Positions 15,592-25,812 are shown, numbered from the stretch's first letter. The stretch is 55,631 nt of DNA from an uncultured Synechococcaceae cyanobacterium (GCA_902574955.1 CACGPQ010000005.1:1-55631), one strand, 5' to 3'. The notes: a model not told the origin generated them from the letters alone. Translations and numbers: made by a program.

Positions 15592-16754
15592 GTTTTTGAA
15601 TTATCTTTTAAGTTCATATAAACTTTTTCAAGTGAATTTATATTTTTAGTAATTGTGTATCTCTGAAGTATACGTTCTCTAGCTTTCTCTCCAAGATCTT
15701 TTGTAAATGAAGGGTGTTCTACAAGAATTGGGATTATAGTTTTTAATTGTGCAGCCACATTATCAGTTGAAATTACTATTCCTGCTCCGTTATCTAAAAC
15801 TTCACCGTCAGCTCCGGCATCTGTAGCTACACAAGCAGTACCAGCAGACATTGCCTCTAAAAGTGATAATGATAAACCTTCTACTAAGCTTGGTAAGAAA
15901 AAAACTTCTGCTATTTGCATTATTGCTATCCTAGTTTCTAAATCTAATTCGGCACCCCACCAAATTAATTTCTCCTTACCAAGGTTAGAAAAACTATTTT
16001 CAAGTGTTGGCTTCATTGGTCCATCCCCAACAATAACTAATTTGCAATTTTGAGTTTTTGTTTGGCGCCAAGAACGTAAAAGTGCCTCGATATTTTTCTC
16101 ATTTGCAATCCTTCCCATATATAAAAAGATTCTTTCATTTCCAAGTTTGTTTTTTACCTGATCATATTTTTTACTTTTTTCGCAAAAAGGTTTCCAAATA
16201 TTTTCATCAACGCCGTTTGGAATAACTATTTGTTTTTCTGTAGGTACTCCTAATTTATCAAGAACATTTTTTTGAGGTTCAGAAAAAATAATTATTTTAT
16301 CGAACTTTGCTAAAGATGGAGCATAAAGTTGATAGGTTAATTGTTGAGTGCTCGCAGTTAGATTTCTATTTTTTGCATCAAATGGTGGATGAAATGTTCC
16401 TATAAGAGGAACATTAATTTCATTACACAGCTCTGGAAGTCTAAAGTCTAAAGGAGATAAAGTTAGGCTTGCATGTACTATGTCAGGTTTTAATCTTTCC
16501 AATGATAGTCTTAGCTCTTTTTCTGCTCTTGGTGAGGGTATTGTATAAACTTGAGATTTAATTAAATATGGGAGACTTACATCAGGATCATTTGCAAGAA
16601 ATAATGGTTTTGATGAATTTGAACTAGAGGGATTGTCGAAATGAATAAAACTAATTTTATGCCCTCTGGCCTTCAATTCCTTAGTAGTTGAATTGCCATA
16701 AGTTACATTTCCGCAAAAAGGGGATTTTTTACCCAACCAGGCAATATGAACCAC
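15588..16754 (-). CDS. GT4-family glycosyltransferase
   Basis: This 388-residue GT-B fold enzyme of family GT4 has an N-terminal acceptor half (GNVTYGNSTTKELKARGH) and a donor half with FLYMGRIANEKNIEALLRSW, KLVIVGDGP and the E-x7-E signature in PSLVEGLSLSLLEAMSAGTA. It would move a sugar from an NDP-sugar to a lipid or sugar acceptor in cell-envelope or glycolipid synthesis. The acceptor is not evident. Some cyanobacterial GT4 enzymes of this kind act on digalactosyl or sulfolipids, but nothing here settles that. recO lies upstream on the same strand. Confidence 0.82.
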   Translation of the reverse strand: MVHIAWLGKKSPFCGNVTYGNSTTKELKARGHKISFIHFDNPSSSNSSKPLFLANDPDVSLPYLIKSQVYTIPSPRAEKELRLSLERLKPDIVHASLTLSPLDFRLPELCNEINVPLIGTFHPPFDAKNRNLTASTQQLTYQLYAPSLAKFDKIIIFSEPQKNVLDKLGVPTEKQIVIPNGVDENIWKPFCEKSKKYDQVKNKLGNERIFLYMGRIANEKNIEALLRSWRQTKTQNCKLVIVGDGPMKPTLENSFSNLGKEKLIWWGAELDLETRIAIMQIAEVFFLPSLVEGLSLSLLEAMSAGTACVATDAGADGEVLDNGAGIVISTDNVAAQLKTIIPILVEHPSFTKDLGEKARERILQRYTITKNINSLEKVYMNLKDNSKT

Positions 16755-16839
16755 ATTAATTGATTTAGCTATTTATAAAGTTAACAGTAAGAGCCGCTAT
16801 GATCATAATTTTTAAATTTTTTTATGATTTATGAAAATC

Positions 16840-17625
16840 TTAACTATATATTTCTCTCAACATTTTTAGTGAAGATAATTCTTTCTCTAGTTGAGCAGAG
16901 ATCCAAGTCTCAATAATAAATAATATTTTCAGCCAGACTTTTTTAGGTCCCAATAACTCTCCATTAGATTTAATTGGTAATTCGGGAAAAAGAAGTCTTT
17001 GTAATAGAGCAACTTCAGATGCATTTATTTTTAGATTACTTTGAGGATCTTCAATTAACGAAAACCCTTCACTTGGCAAATAATAACAACTCCATTCCCA
17101 ATTTCCTAAAGGCGGAATAATAGGTTCTCCAGTTTTACAGCAATGATGTATTGGTAAATTTATACCTCCAATGGCTAATAGATGGATTAAAGATTGAATA
17201 CTCATTGAGAGCATTTTAATATCTTCTTCTTTAGATTCTTCATACAAATAAATCCTATCTAGATGTGCAAGAACACAAGTTAAATAGTTTTGTTGCTTAT
17301 CATTATTACCTACTAATAAAAAAGTTAATTCAGTTATTGCTTGCGCGGCTGCAAGACATTCAATATTTTTCCCTAGACCAGAATAGCTTTTTAATATTTT
17401 AATTTGACGTACAGATTTAAGATTTCTTTTCCCAAAAATTTGCAGACTTAAATATGTTAATGGAGTAGCTGCGGCAAGACTACTTTTAGGACGTCTAGCA
17501 CCAGGTACCGCTAATCGAACAATCCCCTGCTCATCATTAAGAATAGTTATTAATCTATCATTCTCGCCTAATGGAGAAGCTTTAATACAGAGACCCTCTA
17601 GTCTGCACTCACCAGAACCAGACAT
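16840..17625 (-). CDS. recO: DNA repair protein RecO
   Basis: RecO loads RecA onto SSB-coated DNA in the RecFOR pathway. The 261 residues show the N-terminal OB fold (EGLCIKASPLGENDRLITIL, then VRLAVPGARRPKSSLAAATP, LTYLSLQIFGKRNLKSVRQI) and a helical C-terminal domain with a residual Cys motif (HHCCKTGEPI). The length is typical. The start ATG at 17625 lies one base past the stop of the DeoC-like gene, so the two are probably co-translated, an order also seen in other picocyanobacteria. Confidence 0.9.
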   Translation of the reverse strand: MSGSGECRLEGLCIKASPLGENDRLITILNDEQGIVRLAVPGARRPKSSLAAATPLTYLSLQIFGKRNLKSVRQIKILKSYSGLGKNIECLAAAQAITELTFLLVGNNDKQQNYLTCVLAHLDRIYLYEESKEEDIKMLSMSIQSLIHLLAIGGINLPIHHCCKTGEPIIPPLGNWEWSCYYLPSEGFSLIEDPQSNLKINASEVALLQRLLFPELPIKSNGELLGPKKVWLKILFIIETWISAQLEKELSSLKMLREIYS

Positions 17626-18282
17626 TTAAAAATTTACTTCTTGGAAAATCTCACAAAAATTAGAAGTTCCAACGCAACTAATTCCATTATCAAACAAATC
17701 AATAACTTGTGTCAGTTTTTTTATACCACCTACAACTTTAATTTGATTTTGAGAGCCTGTTATTTTTAGTATTTCGAGGACATCATTAGATGTAAGAGTA
17801 GATCCAAACCCGTCCCCGAATTGAAAATTTTTTATTCCTAATTCCAAACATATTTCTATCGCATTAATAAAAACTTCTTCTTGTAGTTTTGATTTATTTA
17901 TGATTATTGAAACTGGTAATCCAGATAATTTAACTTGCTCAATTTCAGCGGCGAAAGTTTCTAAATTTCTTTTGGATAAATTGATAAAGTTTGGGATATA
18001 TTCAATTCCTTTTGCACCCTTATCTTTTGCAAAACAAACTAATTCTTCAATAAATGAAACTGGTAAATCTGCTAAAGGGTAAGAAATAAGTGCGTTTATA
18101 TCCGCACTGTAATTACCTAAACAGTTTTTAAGATCAGTTAAATAATTTAGTGAAGTAGAAATATTTTTGATATTGTATTTTCTTATTAAATCGCAATTCA
18201 CACAGAAATCTTCCCATGATAAATAGGGGTTAATAATAATCGCATGAATTTTCTCGTTTAATTCATATTCAATATTGGGCAT
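17626..18282 (-). CDS. DeoC-like aldolase-fold protein lacking the Schiff-base lysine
   Basis: This 218-residue TIM-barrel protein resembles deoxyribose-phosphate aldolase in length and in the C-terminal IKVVGGIKKL (Lys182 matches the second, proton-shuttle lysine) and VGTSN phosphate site. The strand that normally reads VKTSTGFG, with the Schiff-base lysine, here reads FQFGDGFGSTL (Phe155 at the lysine position). The catalytic Asp after the third strand reads GIEYI. The first two residues of the usual active site are therefore missing, so normal aldolase activity is doubtful. It lies between hpf and recO on the minus strand and is close to both. It may have a binding or different catalytic role. 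Confidence 0.75.
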   Translation of the reverse strand: MPNIEYELNEKIHAIIINPYLSWEDFCVNCDLIRKYNIKNISTSLNYLTDLKNCLGNYSADINALISYPLADLPVSFIEELVCFAKDKGAKGIEYIPNFINLSKRNLETFAAEIEQVKLSGLPVSIIINKSKLQEEVFINAIEICLELGIKNFQFGDGFGSTLTSNDVLEILKITGSQNQIKVVGGIKKLTQVIDLFDNGISCVGTSNFCEIFQEVNF

Positions 18283-18289
18283 TTAAAAC

Positions 18290-18874
18290 TTATTTAGATT
18301 GAATCAATCCATAACCTCCATGATTCCTTTTATATATAACTTGAAGTTCATTATTTTTCTTGTTTCGAAAAACATAAAAATCATGATCAATTAGATCTAA
18401 TTGTTTTCTTGCTTCGTCTGATGAAATTGGAGTCATTTCAAAGTATTTATTTTTTATAGATGGCTCAGGCAGACTTGCTTCAGTTCCTTCTTTAAAAAAA
18501 GCTTTATCTAAAAAATTTGATTCCATACTTTCAATTGGTAAAGAATCTTTATTTTTAAATTGTTTATTATGAATTGTTTTATTGTTTCTTTCTTTGTATT
18601 TGCGTAATTTTCTACAAAGTTTATTTGAAACTAAATCAATGCTTGAGTATAGATTTTCAGTTTTTTCTTCAGCTCTAATTACTGTACCATTTGCAAAAAT
18701 AGTAACTTCTGCAGTTTGGAACGAGACTCTTGGATTCTTTTCAATTGAAAGGTGTATGTCAGCTTCTTTAACGATATCCTTATAATGATGTGTTGCTTTT
18801 TCTATCTTTGCCTCAGTATATTCTTTTAATGCTCCAGTGAGCTCAAGATTCTTTCCATGGATTAAAATTTTCAT
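18290..18874 (-). CDS. hpf: Long-form ribosome hibernation factor (LrtA/HPF)
   Basis: Long HPF proteins pair 70S ribosomes into inactive 100S dimers; the cyanobacterial form was named LrtA for a light-repressed transcript. The 194 residues split into the S30AE N-terminal domain (MKILIHGKNLELTGALKEYT, IEKNPRVSFQTAEVTIFANG), a variable linker and the C-terminal dimerisation domain (FEMTPISSDEARKQLDLIDH, DFYVFRNKKNNELQVIYKRN, GGYGLI). It is divergent from lipB, with 44 bases between, so its promoter overlaps the upstream region of lipB. Confidence 0.93.
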   Translation of the reverse strand: MKILIHGKNLELTGALKEYTEAKIEKATHHYKDIVKEADIHLSIEKNPRVSFQTAEVTIFANGTVIRAEEKTENLYSSIDLVSNKLCRKLRKYKERNNKTIHNKQFKNKDSLPIESMESNFLDKAFFKEGTEASLPEPSIKNKYFEMTPISSDEARKQLDLIDHDFYVFRNKKNNELQVIYKRNHGGYGLIQSK

Positions 18875-18918
18875 AACAAATCTAAAAATATTTACTTACT
18901 TTCTAAATCTACTTAAAT

Positions 18919-19569
18919 ATGGATAATAGAACAGCAATAATTAAACAACCTGATAATATTTCTTCTTTTAATGATGTTTATAAATTACAAAAAGAATATC
19001 AGGAGGCATTGATTTTAGATAATTCTAACCCTGATTTTATTTGGATAGGGGAGCATCAACTCTGTTATACATTGGGGAGAGGATCTAATTACGATAATTT
19101 ATTATTTTCTCTAAATGATGCTAAATATGATGTTTTTAAGATTGATAGAGGTGGTGAGGTAACTTGTCATATGCCAGGACAATTAGTAACGTATTTGGTT
19201 TTAAATTTGAAAAATTTTAATAAAGATTTAAATTGGTACTTAAGAAAAATTGAAGAAATTATTATAAAAATCCTTGGTGCTTTTAATATAGATTGTCACT
19301 CTAGAAAAGGGTTTACTGGTGTTTGGATAGGAAATAAGAAAATCGCATCAATTGGAATTGGTTGTAAAAGATGGATTACGATAAATGGATTTTCAATCAA
19401 TATTGACTGCGAATTAGAAAACTTTAATAAGATTGTTCCTTGCGGAATAGAAAATTGTCTTATGGCAAATATGATTGATTACAACAAAAATTTAAATATT
19501 CAAGAAGTCAAGAGAATTGTTAAAAAAACCATCGAGGAAGAATTTAATTTTGATTTTATATCAAAATAG
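18919..19569 (+). CDS. lipB: Octanoyltransferase LipB
   Basis: LipB transfers octanoyl from acyl carrier protein to lipoyl domains, the first step of lipoate formation. The 216 residues show [20 protein letters not shown], the central [40 protein letters not shown] with the catalytic lysine, and VPCGIENC with the catalytic cysteine of the Cys-Lys pair. The lipoyl domain of PdhC, encoded about 2.7 kb downstream, is a natural substrate. It starts at ATG 18919 opposite hpf. aas follows after 27 bases. Confidence 0.94.
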   Translation: MDNRTAIIKQPDNISSFNDVYKLQKEYQEALILDNSNPDFIWIGEHQLCYTLGRGSNYDNLLFSLNDAKYDVFKIDRGGEVTCHMPGQLVTYLVLNLKNFNKDLNWYLRKIEEIIIKILGAFNIDCHSRKGFTGVWIGNKKIASIGIGCKRWITINGFSINIDCELENFNKIVPCGIENCLMANMIDYNKNLNIQEVKRIVKKTIEEEFNFDFISK

Positions 19570-19596
19570 AAATTAAAATTTCAAAATCAATTTAAT

Positions 19597-21540
19597 ATGG
19601 GTGATTTAGCGTATTGGCCTGCAGCCAAACCTCTTTCTAAAAAAAATACATTTGCCAAAAATAGAGATTTTATTAAGAACCTTGATCACATAGATCAAAT
19701 TTGGGAAAAATTAAAATTTAAATGTGGTGATACTTTAGCTGTTTGCGATTTAAGAGGGAAATACAAAGAAAAATTTTCTTATTCTGAGCTGGCTGATTTA
19801 ATAACAAAAGTCTCTTCTTCTTTCGAAAATTATGGTTTAAAAAAGGGGGATGTAGTTACTGTAATATCTGAAAATTCTCCAAGATGGCTAGCAGTGGATC
19901 AAGGCTTAATGCGTTTAGGAGCTATAAATGCAGTGAGAGGTATTAATTCTCCTTCAGTAGAATTAGACTATATTATTGGGCACTCTAATTCAGTAGGACT
20001 AATAGTTCAATCTAAGGAAATTTGGCTAAAGTTAAACAACAAAGAAGAATTAAAAAAAAGACTGAAATTTATAATCAATTTAGAAGATGAACAATTTGAA
20101 AGTTTAATAAGTTGGAGTACATTTATAAGTTCAGTAGAAAAAGAAAATTCACAAAATAATAATCTTGAAAAATTTAATCCAGAAATTGATGACGTCGCTA
20201 CCATTCTTTACACTTCTGGGACGACCGGAAAACCTAAAGGTGTGCCTTTGACTCATGCAAATTTTTTACATCAAATAATCAATTTAGCCTATATCGCTGA
20301 TCCAGAGCCAGGTACCTCTGTATTAAGCGTTTTGCCTATCTGGCATTCTTATGAGAGAAGTGCTGAATACTTCTTTTTTTCATGCGGTTGTTCTCAATAC
20401 TATACAATTCCAAAATTTCTTAAAGATGATATTACACAAATAAAACCTGTTGTCATGGCCACTGTACCGAGACTATGGGAAGCAATACATGATGGTTTTT
20501 TTCAGGCTTTGAAAAAAATGCCTTCCAAAAAGCAAAAACTTATTAAGTTTTTGATAAGTAATAGTTCGGTTTTTAAAAGAAGTCTTAGAAAGATAAGAAA
20601 TATAGATATAAATCAAATAACTTTTAAATCAAAAATCCCCTTACTGGGTTCTGTTATTAGCCGATACCCTTTACATAAATTGTCTACTATTTTTTTATGG
20701 CCGAATATTCTTAGACAACTATGCGGAGAAAAACTGAAATTTCCTATTAATGGTGGAGGTGCATTGCCAGAACATGTAGATCTTTTTTTTGAATCTTTAG
20801 GTGTAGATGTTTTGGTGGGATATGGACTCACAGAAACTAGTCCAGTATTAACTTGTAGGAGAAGAGAATTAAATGTTAGAGGATCATCTGGGCAGCCTCT
20901 TTCATTTACTGAAATCAAAATAGTGAATGATGATAAAAAAAAGATTCTTAAGTTCAGAGAAATCGGGAAAATTCTTGTTAGGGGGCCGCAAGTAATGAAA
21001 GGTTATCTTAATAATGAAATAGCTACAAAAGATGTTTTATCCAAGGATGGTTGGTTTGATACTGGTGATTTAGGTTTTCTAATACCAAATGGTTCTCTCT
21101 TTATAACCGGAAGAGCCAAGGATACAATAGTGCTATCAAGTGGTGAAAATATAGAACCGAATCCCCTGGAGACTGAAATTCTTAGTTCAGAATTTATTAA
21201 TCAGATTCAATTAGTAGGACAAGATAAGAAATGTTTAACAGCTCTCGTAGTTCCTAATGTCGAATTGGTTAAAAGCAAGTTTTTGGAAGAAGACCTTTCA
21301 AAATTAAACCTGAATAAGAAAATTGGTACATTTTTCAAATCACAAATTAATAATTTGCTTAAAAGTCGATTAGGAGCAAGATCAGAAGAACAAATATTAG
21401 ATTGTTATTTTGTTGATGCCTTTACTCTAGAAAATGGGTTATTAACACAAACTCTTAAACAAAAAAGAAAAGAAATAGAAAAAAAGTATTCATTACAAAT
21501 AGAAAATATGTATGAAAACAAATTTAGTAAGAAAATTTGA
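19597..21540 (+). CDS. aas: Acyl-ACP/acyl-CoA synthetase (Aas)
   Basis: This 647-residue member of the AMP-forming adenylating family recycles or imports free fatty acids; in cyanobacteria the homologue is acyl-ACP synthetase. Motifs in order are YTSGTTGKPKGVPLTH near residue 205, GYGLTETSPV near 408, GDLGFLIPNGSLFITGRAKD around 495 and the C-terminal lid with a KQKRKEIEKKY end. The insertion and length fit the long cyanobacterial Aas class. It follows lipB, both dealing with acyl groups on ACP. Confidence 0.88.
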   Translation: MGDLAYWPAAKPLSKKNTFAKNRDFIKNLDHIDQIWEKLKFKCGDTLAVCDLRGKYKEKFSYSELADLITKVSSSFENYGLKKGDVVTVISENSPRWLAVDQGLMRLGAINAVRGINSPSVELDYIIGHSNSVGLIVQSKEIWLKLNNKEELKKRLKFIINLEDEQFESLISWSTFISSVEKENSQNNNLEKFNPEIDDVATILYTSGTTGKPKGVPLTHANFLHQIINLAYIADPEPGTSVLSVLPIWHSYERSAEYFFFSCGCSQYYTIPKFLKDDITQIKPVVMATVPRLWEAIHDGFFQALKKMPSKKQKLIKFLISNSSVFKRSLRKIRNIDINQITFKSKIPLLGSVISRYPLHKLSTIFLWPNILRQLCGEKLKFPINGGGALPEHVDLFFESLGVDVLVGYGLTETSPVLTCRRRELNVRGSSGQPLSFTEIKIVNDDKKKILKFREIGKILVRGPQVMKGYLNNEIATKDVLSKDGWFDTGDLGFLIPNGSLFITGRAKDTIVLSSGENIEPNPLETEILSSEFINQIQLVGQDKKCLTALVVPNVELVKSKFLEEDLSKLNLNKKIGTFFKSQINNLLKSRLGARSEEQILDCYFVDAFTLENGLLTQTLKQKRKEIEKKYSLQIENMYENKFSKKI

Positions 21541-21578
21541 TTTGTTCTATCTATATTGAAAAGGCAATTTAATTTTTT

Positions 21579-22022
21579 ATGGAAACAAAAAACTCAATAT
21601 CTATAAAGCGCTCAATAGCTATAAAAGCTGTAGTTACACCAACTTGGAAGGAAGATGCTGAAAAAGAATTAAGTAAAGCAATTTCAAACATTGATCAGCA
21701 ATTATCGCAACTGGAGCAAGAGGGGCAGCAAATAGTAAATAATATTAGATCCCAATCGGTTAATCCCCTAGATCCAAGAGTTCAAGAACAGGTTAGTCAG
21801 GTGCAACAACAAGTCGCAGCAAAACGAAATGAAATTGAAGAACAAAAAAGAAATCTTCTTCAACAACAGAGTCAAGTTCGCGAATTAAAAATGGACGAAA
21901 TTGTTGATCAAGGGCAAGTGGATAGTTTCTGTGATGTCACTGTGGGAGACAATCTAATTGAAAAAATGCAAGTATCGATTACGGTTAAAGATGGAGTTAT
22001 TCAATCTATAGATAATAATTAA
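21579..22022 (+). CDS. YlqD-family protein
   Basis: This 147-residue protein has a beta-rich start (SIKRSIAIKAVVTPTWKEDA), a long Gln/Glu-rich coiled coil across residues 30-105 (ISNIDQQLSQLEQEGQQIVN, QVSQVQQQVAAKRNEIEEQK) and a beta C-terminus (VDQGQVDSFCDVTVGDNLIE, MQVSITVKDGVIQSI). This arrangement matches YlqD, a family of unknown role found in Firmicutes and cyanobacteria. It lies 38 bases after aas and may share its transcript. The 218-base gap that follows holds the pdhC promoter. Confidence 0.8.
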   Translation: METKNSISIKRSIAIKAVVTPTWKEDAEKELSKAISNIDQQLSQLEQEGQQIVNNIRSQSVNPLDPRVQEQVSQVQQQVAAKRNEIEEQKRNLLQQQSQVRELKMDEIVDQGQVDSFCDVTVGDNLIEKMQVSITVKDGVIQSIDNN

Positions 22023-22145
22023 AGAGAAGATTTAGTATTTTTGATAAATATAAGTAAATCTTAATTTCGAAAAGTTTTAAATTCTAATCGATCTAAATTA
22101 TTACTTTCTTAAGTTTTAAGAGTTCCCACTGTGAACATGATTTCG

Positions 22146-22151
22146 TATAAT
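22146..22151 (+). promoter_or_regulatory. Putative -10 element (TATAAT) before pdhC
   Basis: A consensus TATAAT at 22146-22151 lies 89 bases before the pdhC ATG in the 218-base gap after the YlqD gene. No good -35 sits 17 bases upstream. A start near 22158 would leave a leader of about 83 bases. Otherwise the gap shows nothing. Confidence 0.45.
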
Positions 22152-22240
22152 TAAAACAAGAGTTTAAAGGATTCTTAACCATAAAAACTTTAGGAAGTTT
22201 GGTAGAAATCCCTTGAAACTTATGCAATAACAATTTTCTT

Positions 22241-23608
22241 ATGCCTCACGAAATATTCATGCCTGCCTTGAGTTCTACTATGACAGAGGGCAAGATTGTG
22301 GAATGGTTGAAAAATCCAGGAGATAAAGTTGAAAGAGGTGAATCTGTCTTGGTTGTTGAATCTGACAAGGCAGATATGGATGTTGAATCTTTTCAAGATG
22401 GATATCTTGCAGCTGTTTTAATGCCCGCTGGCAGCACTGCACCAGTGGGAGAGACTATCGGTCTTATTGTAGAAAATGAGGATGAGATAGCTTCTGTTCA
22501 AGAACAAAATAAAGGAAAACAACCTGAAGTTTCTAGTTCGGACCAACTTGAATTGGTAAGCAATAAAACGGAAGAAAAACCTGAAGTTCAAAGTGAAATT
22601 GTTGAAAAAAAAGAAAAAGAAGTTGTATTAATGAGTGAAAAGGCAGCCCCATCTTTCAGTAGCGATCAAATAAATGCTGCTACGAGTAATGTTTCTTCGA
22701 GGGTGATTGCATCTCCAAGAGCTAAAAAACTTGCCTCTCAAATGGGTGTTGATTTAGCAAAGGTTCATGGATCCGGACCTCACGGAAGGATTCAAGCCGA
22801 TGATATTTTAAAAGCTAATGGCCAACCAGTCTCTATACCATGGATAGGTGAAGGTGGTTCGCCTGCAAGTGTACCTGGTGCAAATTTGGGAGTTGAAAGT
22901 AAACCAGAAACTTCAGGAAATAGTTTTGGTAATCCCGGAGAAACAGTTCAATTTAATACTCTTCAAAAAGCGGTAAATAAAAATATGGAATCTAGTTTAG
23001 ATGTGCCATGTTTTAGGGTGGGTTATTCCATTAACACAGATAAATTAGATAATTTCTACAAAAAAGTAAAACAGAACGGAGTTACTATGACTGCTTTACT
23101 AGTAAAGGCAGTTGCAAAGACACTAAAGAAACATCCTCAAGTTAACTCAAGTTTTTCAGAAAATGGAATTTCTTATCCAGAAAATATAAATATTGCTGTT
23201 GCTGTTGCGATGGAAGATGGTGGACTAATAACTCCAGTTTTAAAAGAACCATGCAATACTGATTTATTTGAATTGTCTAGGGAATGGAAAGATCTCGTAA
23301 AAAGATCAAGATCAAAACAATTAGAACCTGATGAATACTCAACAGGAACCTTCACTTTATCTAACCTTGGGATGTTTGGCGTTGATAGATTTGACGCAAT
23401 TCTTCCTCCAGGTACCGGTGCTATTTTAGCCATAGCATCATCGAAACCAACCGTTGTTGCTAATAGTGATGGTTCAATATCTGTTAAAAAAATAATGCAA
23501 GTAAATCTAACAGCTGATCATAGAGTGATCTACGGAGCTGATGGAGCTTCATTCTTAAAAGACTTGGCTTCCCTAATTGAAGATGAGCCAGAGACTCTTG
23601 TCTCCTAA
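22241..23608 (+). CDS. pdhC: Dihydrolipoamide acetyltransferase, E2 of pyruvate dehydrogenase
   Basis: E2 passes the acetyl group from the E1 component to CoA. The 455 residues hold one lipoyl domain (residues about 1-80, lipoylated Lys43 in VESDKADMDVE), an acidic linker, the peripheral E3-binding domain (VIASPRAKKLASQMGVDLAK, GSGPHGRIQADDIL), a Gly/Pro-rich linker and the catalytic domain ending with ADHRVIYGADGASFLKDL, the HRxxxGA active site. One lipoyl domain is usual in cyanobacteria. queA starts seven bases after its stop. Confidence 0.94.
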   Translation: MPHEIFMPALSSTMTEGKIVEWLKNPGDKVERGESVLVVESDKADMDVESFQDGYLAAVLMPAGSTAPVGETIGLIVENEDEIASVQEQNKGKQPEVSSSDQLELVSNKTEEKPEVQSEIVEKKEKEVVLMSEKAAPSFSSDQINAATSNVSSRVIASPRAKKLASQMGVDLAKVHGSGPHGRIQADDILKANGQPVSIPWIGEGGSPASVPGANLGVESKPETSGNSFGNPGETVQFNTLQKAVNKNMESSLDVPCFRVGYSINTDKLDNFYKKVKQNGVTMTALLVKAVAKTLKKHPQVNSSFSENGISYPENINIAVAVAMEDGGLITPVLKEPCNTDLFELSREWKDLVKRSRSKQLEPDEYSTGTFTLSNLGMFGVDRFDAILPPGTGAILAIASSKPTVVANSDGSISVKKIMQVNLTADHRVIYGADGASFLKDLASLIEDEPETLVS

Positions 23609-23614
23609 ATTTAA

Positions 23615-24745
23615 TTGATTTCTCAAATTAATAATGAAGAAAAAGATTATAAGCTTGAAGCTTATGATTATTTACTTGATCCTTCATTAATTGCTAGTAA
23701 ACCTTCTGCAATTAGGCATGAATCAAGATTGATGATAGTTAGAAATAGTTTTTTAGAAGAAGATTGTTTAACTAATAAATTTACCAAGAATCTTTTAGAT
23801 GAATTTAGAGAAGGGGATCTTGTAATTGTAAATAATACTAAAGTTATGAAAGCTAGGTTAAAGGTTGAATTAGAAAATAAGACATTAGTTGAATTATTAG
23901 TTTTAGAAAGATCCCATGAATGTGTTTGGTTATGTTTGGCAAAGCCAGCAAAAAAGTTAAAAATAAATAGAAAATTAAAATTAAAATCTCCATTAGCACA
24001 AGATATTAATTTGATTGTTGATGGAGTTGATGAAGAAACTGGAGGGAGATTTATTAAATTTCCGGAAAATATAACTTGTCTCAATTCAATGAATGAACTT
24101 CTTGATAAATACGGGGAAATCCCTCTTCCTCCTTATATAAAAAATTCCGAAGAAGAATTTTTTCATGAGAAAAGTTATCAAACTGAGTATGCAACTAATC
24201 CGGGGGCAGTTGCTGCACCAACAGCTGGTTTACACTTAAGCAAAAGTCTTATTTCCAATCTAAAAAAAAAAGGCGTAAAAATCTTACCGATAACTTTGCA
24301 CGTGGGTTATGGAACATTCAAACCAATTGATCAAGAAGATTTAAGTAACTTAAAACTTCACAAAGAATGGGTAAGTGTTAATAAGGAAGTAGTGGAGGAA
24401 ATAAAAAGAATAAAGAAAACAGATAGAAAAATAATTGCTATTGGTACAACTAGCGTAAGAGCTCTTGAAAGTTGTTATTCTCACGAAATTAATGACTTTA
24501 TTCCCATAGCTAAATACGTAGATTTAGTAATTAAGCCAGGTTATAAATTTAAGGTAGTTGATGGATTATTAACTAATTTTCATCTCCCTAAAAGTTCATT
24601 ATTACTTTTAGTAAGTGCAATGATTGGTAGAGAAAGATTATTAGATCTATATAAAAAAGCCATAAAAGAAAAATTTAGATTCTTCTCTTATGGCGATGCG
24701 ATGTATATTTCACCAGATTCATTACTGGAGAAAAAATTGATTTAG
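23615..24745 (+). CDS. queA: tRNA preQ1(34) S-adenosylmethionine ribosyltransferase-isomerase QueA
   Basis: QueA builds epoxyqueuosine on tRNA by moving a ribosyl unit from SAM onto preQ1 at position 34. Motifs in the 376-residue protein are [44 protein letters not shown], the hallmark [42 protein letters not shown] and [16 protein letters not shown]. The start TTG 23615 is seven bases after pdhC and suits the family N-terminus. The 3' end overlaps the convergent cysK by four bases. Confidence 0.95.
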   Translation: MISQINNEEKDYKLEAYDYLLDPSLIASKPSAIRHESRLMIVRNSFLEEDCLTNKFTKNLLDEFREGDLVIVNNTKVMKARLKVELENKTLVELLVLERSHECVWLCLAKPAKKLKINRKLKLKSPLAQDINLIVDGVDEETGGRFIKFPENITCLNSMNELLDKYGEIPLPPYIKNSEEEFFHEKSYQTEYATNPGAVAAPTAGLHLSKSLISNLKKKGVKILPITLHVGYGTFKPIDQEDLSNLKLHKEWVSVNKEVVEEIKRIKKTDRKIIAIGTTSVRALESCYSHEINDFIPIAKYVDLVIKPGYKFKVVDGLLTNFHLPKSSLLLLVSAMIGRERLLDLYKKAIKEKFRFFSYGDAMYISPDSLLEKKLI

Positions 24746-25728
24746 GCTTTGACTGGTTCTTGAATGATTCCGCTTGGAACTTCAGTAAACATAATTGATG
24801 ATAAATACCTCTCTGCTAAATCAGGTAGAACAACTACAATTGTCTTTCCAGCATATTCATCTTGTTCAGCTAATCTAACCGCAGCTGCAGCAGCGGCTCC
24901 ACAAGATATTCCTACTAATAGACCTTCCTCTTTGGCTAATCTAAGAGCCATCTCTATTGATTCGTCATTTGTTACTTGTTCAACCTTGTCAACAATTGAT
25001 AAGTCAAGGTTCTTAGGAATAAATCCTGCTCCAATTCCTTGGATTTTATGTGGTCCGGATTTAACCTCCTCTCCATTCATTGTCTGTGTAATAACAGGAC
25101 TATGTGATGGTTCAACAGCTACAGAAGTGATATTCTTGCCCTTCTCTTGCTTAATGTATCTTGAAACTCCTGTAATTGTGCCGCCAGTTCCAACCCCTGC
25201 AACTAGGACATCAATTTCGCCATCACAATCATCCCAGATTTCTGGTCCAGTAGTTTTGAAATGAATTTCAGGGTTCGCTGGGTTATCAAATTGACCTGGC
25301 ATGAAATATTGAGAAGGATTACTTTCTGCAATTTCTTTAGCCTTAGCTATTGCTCCAGGCATACCTTTAGATGCCTCTGTTAAAACAATTTCAGCACCCA
25401 ACACTGCCATAACCCTTCTTCGTTCAATTGACATGGATTCTGGCATTGTAAGGATCAGTTTATAACCTCTTGCTGAAGCAGTAAAAGCTAAAGCAATTCC
25501 TGTATTTCCAGAGGTTGGCTCAACAATAGTTTTGTCTTTTGTAAGTTTCCCACTTTTCTCTGCATCCCAAATCATGTTTGCGCCAATCCTACATTTGACA
25601 CTATAAGCGGGGTTTCTACCTTCAATTTTTGCAAGTACTGTAGCTTTCGCGTTTTTAGTAACTGATTTTAATTTTACTAATGGAGTGTTTCCAATAGCAA
25701 AACTGTTGTCCTCATAAATTTTTGCCAT
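24742..25728 (-). CDS. cysK: Cysteine synthase A (O-acetylserine sulfhydrylase)
   Basis: CysK makes cysteine from O-acetylserine and sulfide with PLP. The 328 residues show the PLP lysine Lys45 in [12 protein letters not shown], the substrate loop [12 protein letters not shown], the phosphate-binding [14 protein letters not shown] and the C-terminal [13 protein letters not shown] with the PLP-ring serine region. It is followed upstream, on the same strand, by two further sulfur amino acid enzymes at 25813 and 27286. The sequence TATATATTAAG in the gap at 25730-25740 may belong to the promoter or the 5' leader. Confidence 0.95.
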   Translation of the reverse strand: MAKIYEDNSFAIGNTPLVKLKSVTKNAKATVLAKIEGRNPAYSVKCRIGANMIWDAEKSGKLTKDKTIVEPTSGNTGIALAFTASARGYKLILTMPESMSIERRRVMAVLGAEIVLTEASKGMPGAIAKAKEIAESNPSQYFMPGQFDNPANPEIHFKTTGPEIWDDCDGEIDVLVAGVGTGGTITGVSRYIKQEKGKNITSVAVEPSHSPVITQTMNGEEVKSGPHKIQGIGAGFIPKNLDLSIVDKVEQVTNDESIEMALRLAKEEGLLVGISCGAAAAAAVRLAEQDEYAGKTIVVVLPDLAERYLSSIMFTEVPSGIIQEPVKA

Positions 25729-25812
25729 TTATATATTAAGAAAATATATATTAATACTAACTATTATTCAGAAAAAGAGTATATAAGTTTCTATACGGTA
25801 AATACTAGGAAT

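Noticed and set aside
23668-24084. Long open frame on the minus strand inside queA (138 residues)
   Set aside because: It is the antisense shadow of a clearly coding gene. Its residues are low-complexity Phe/Asn/Ser and match no family.
24764-25264. 166-residue open frame on the plus strand across cysK
   Set aside because: It is antisense to the conserved cysK. The frame is open because of cysK codon use, and the product is Ser/Ile/Thr-rich with no motif.
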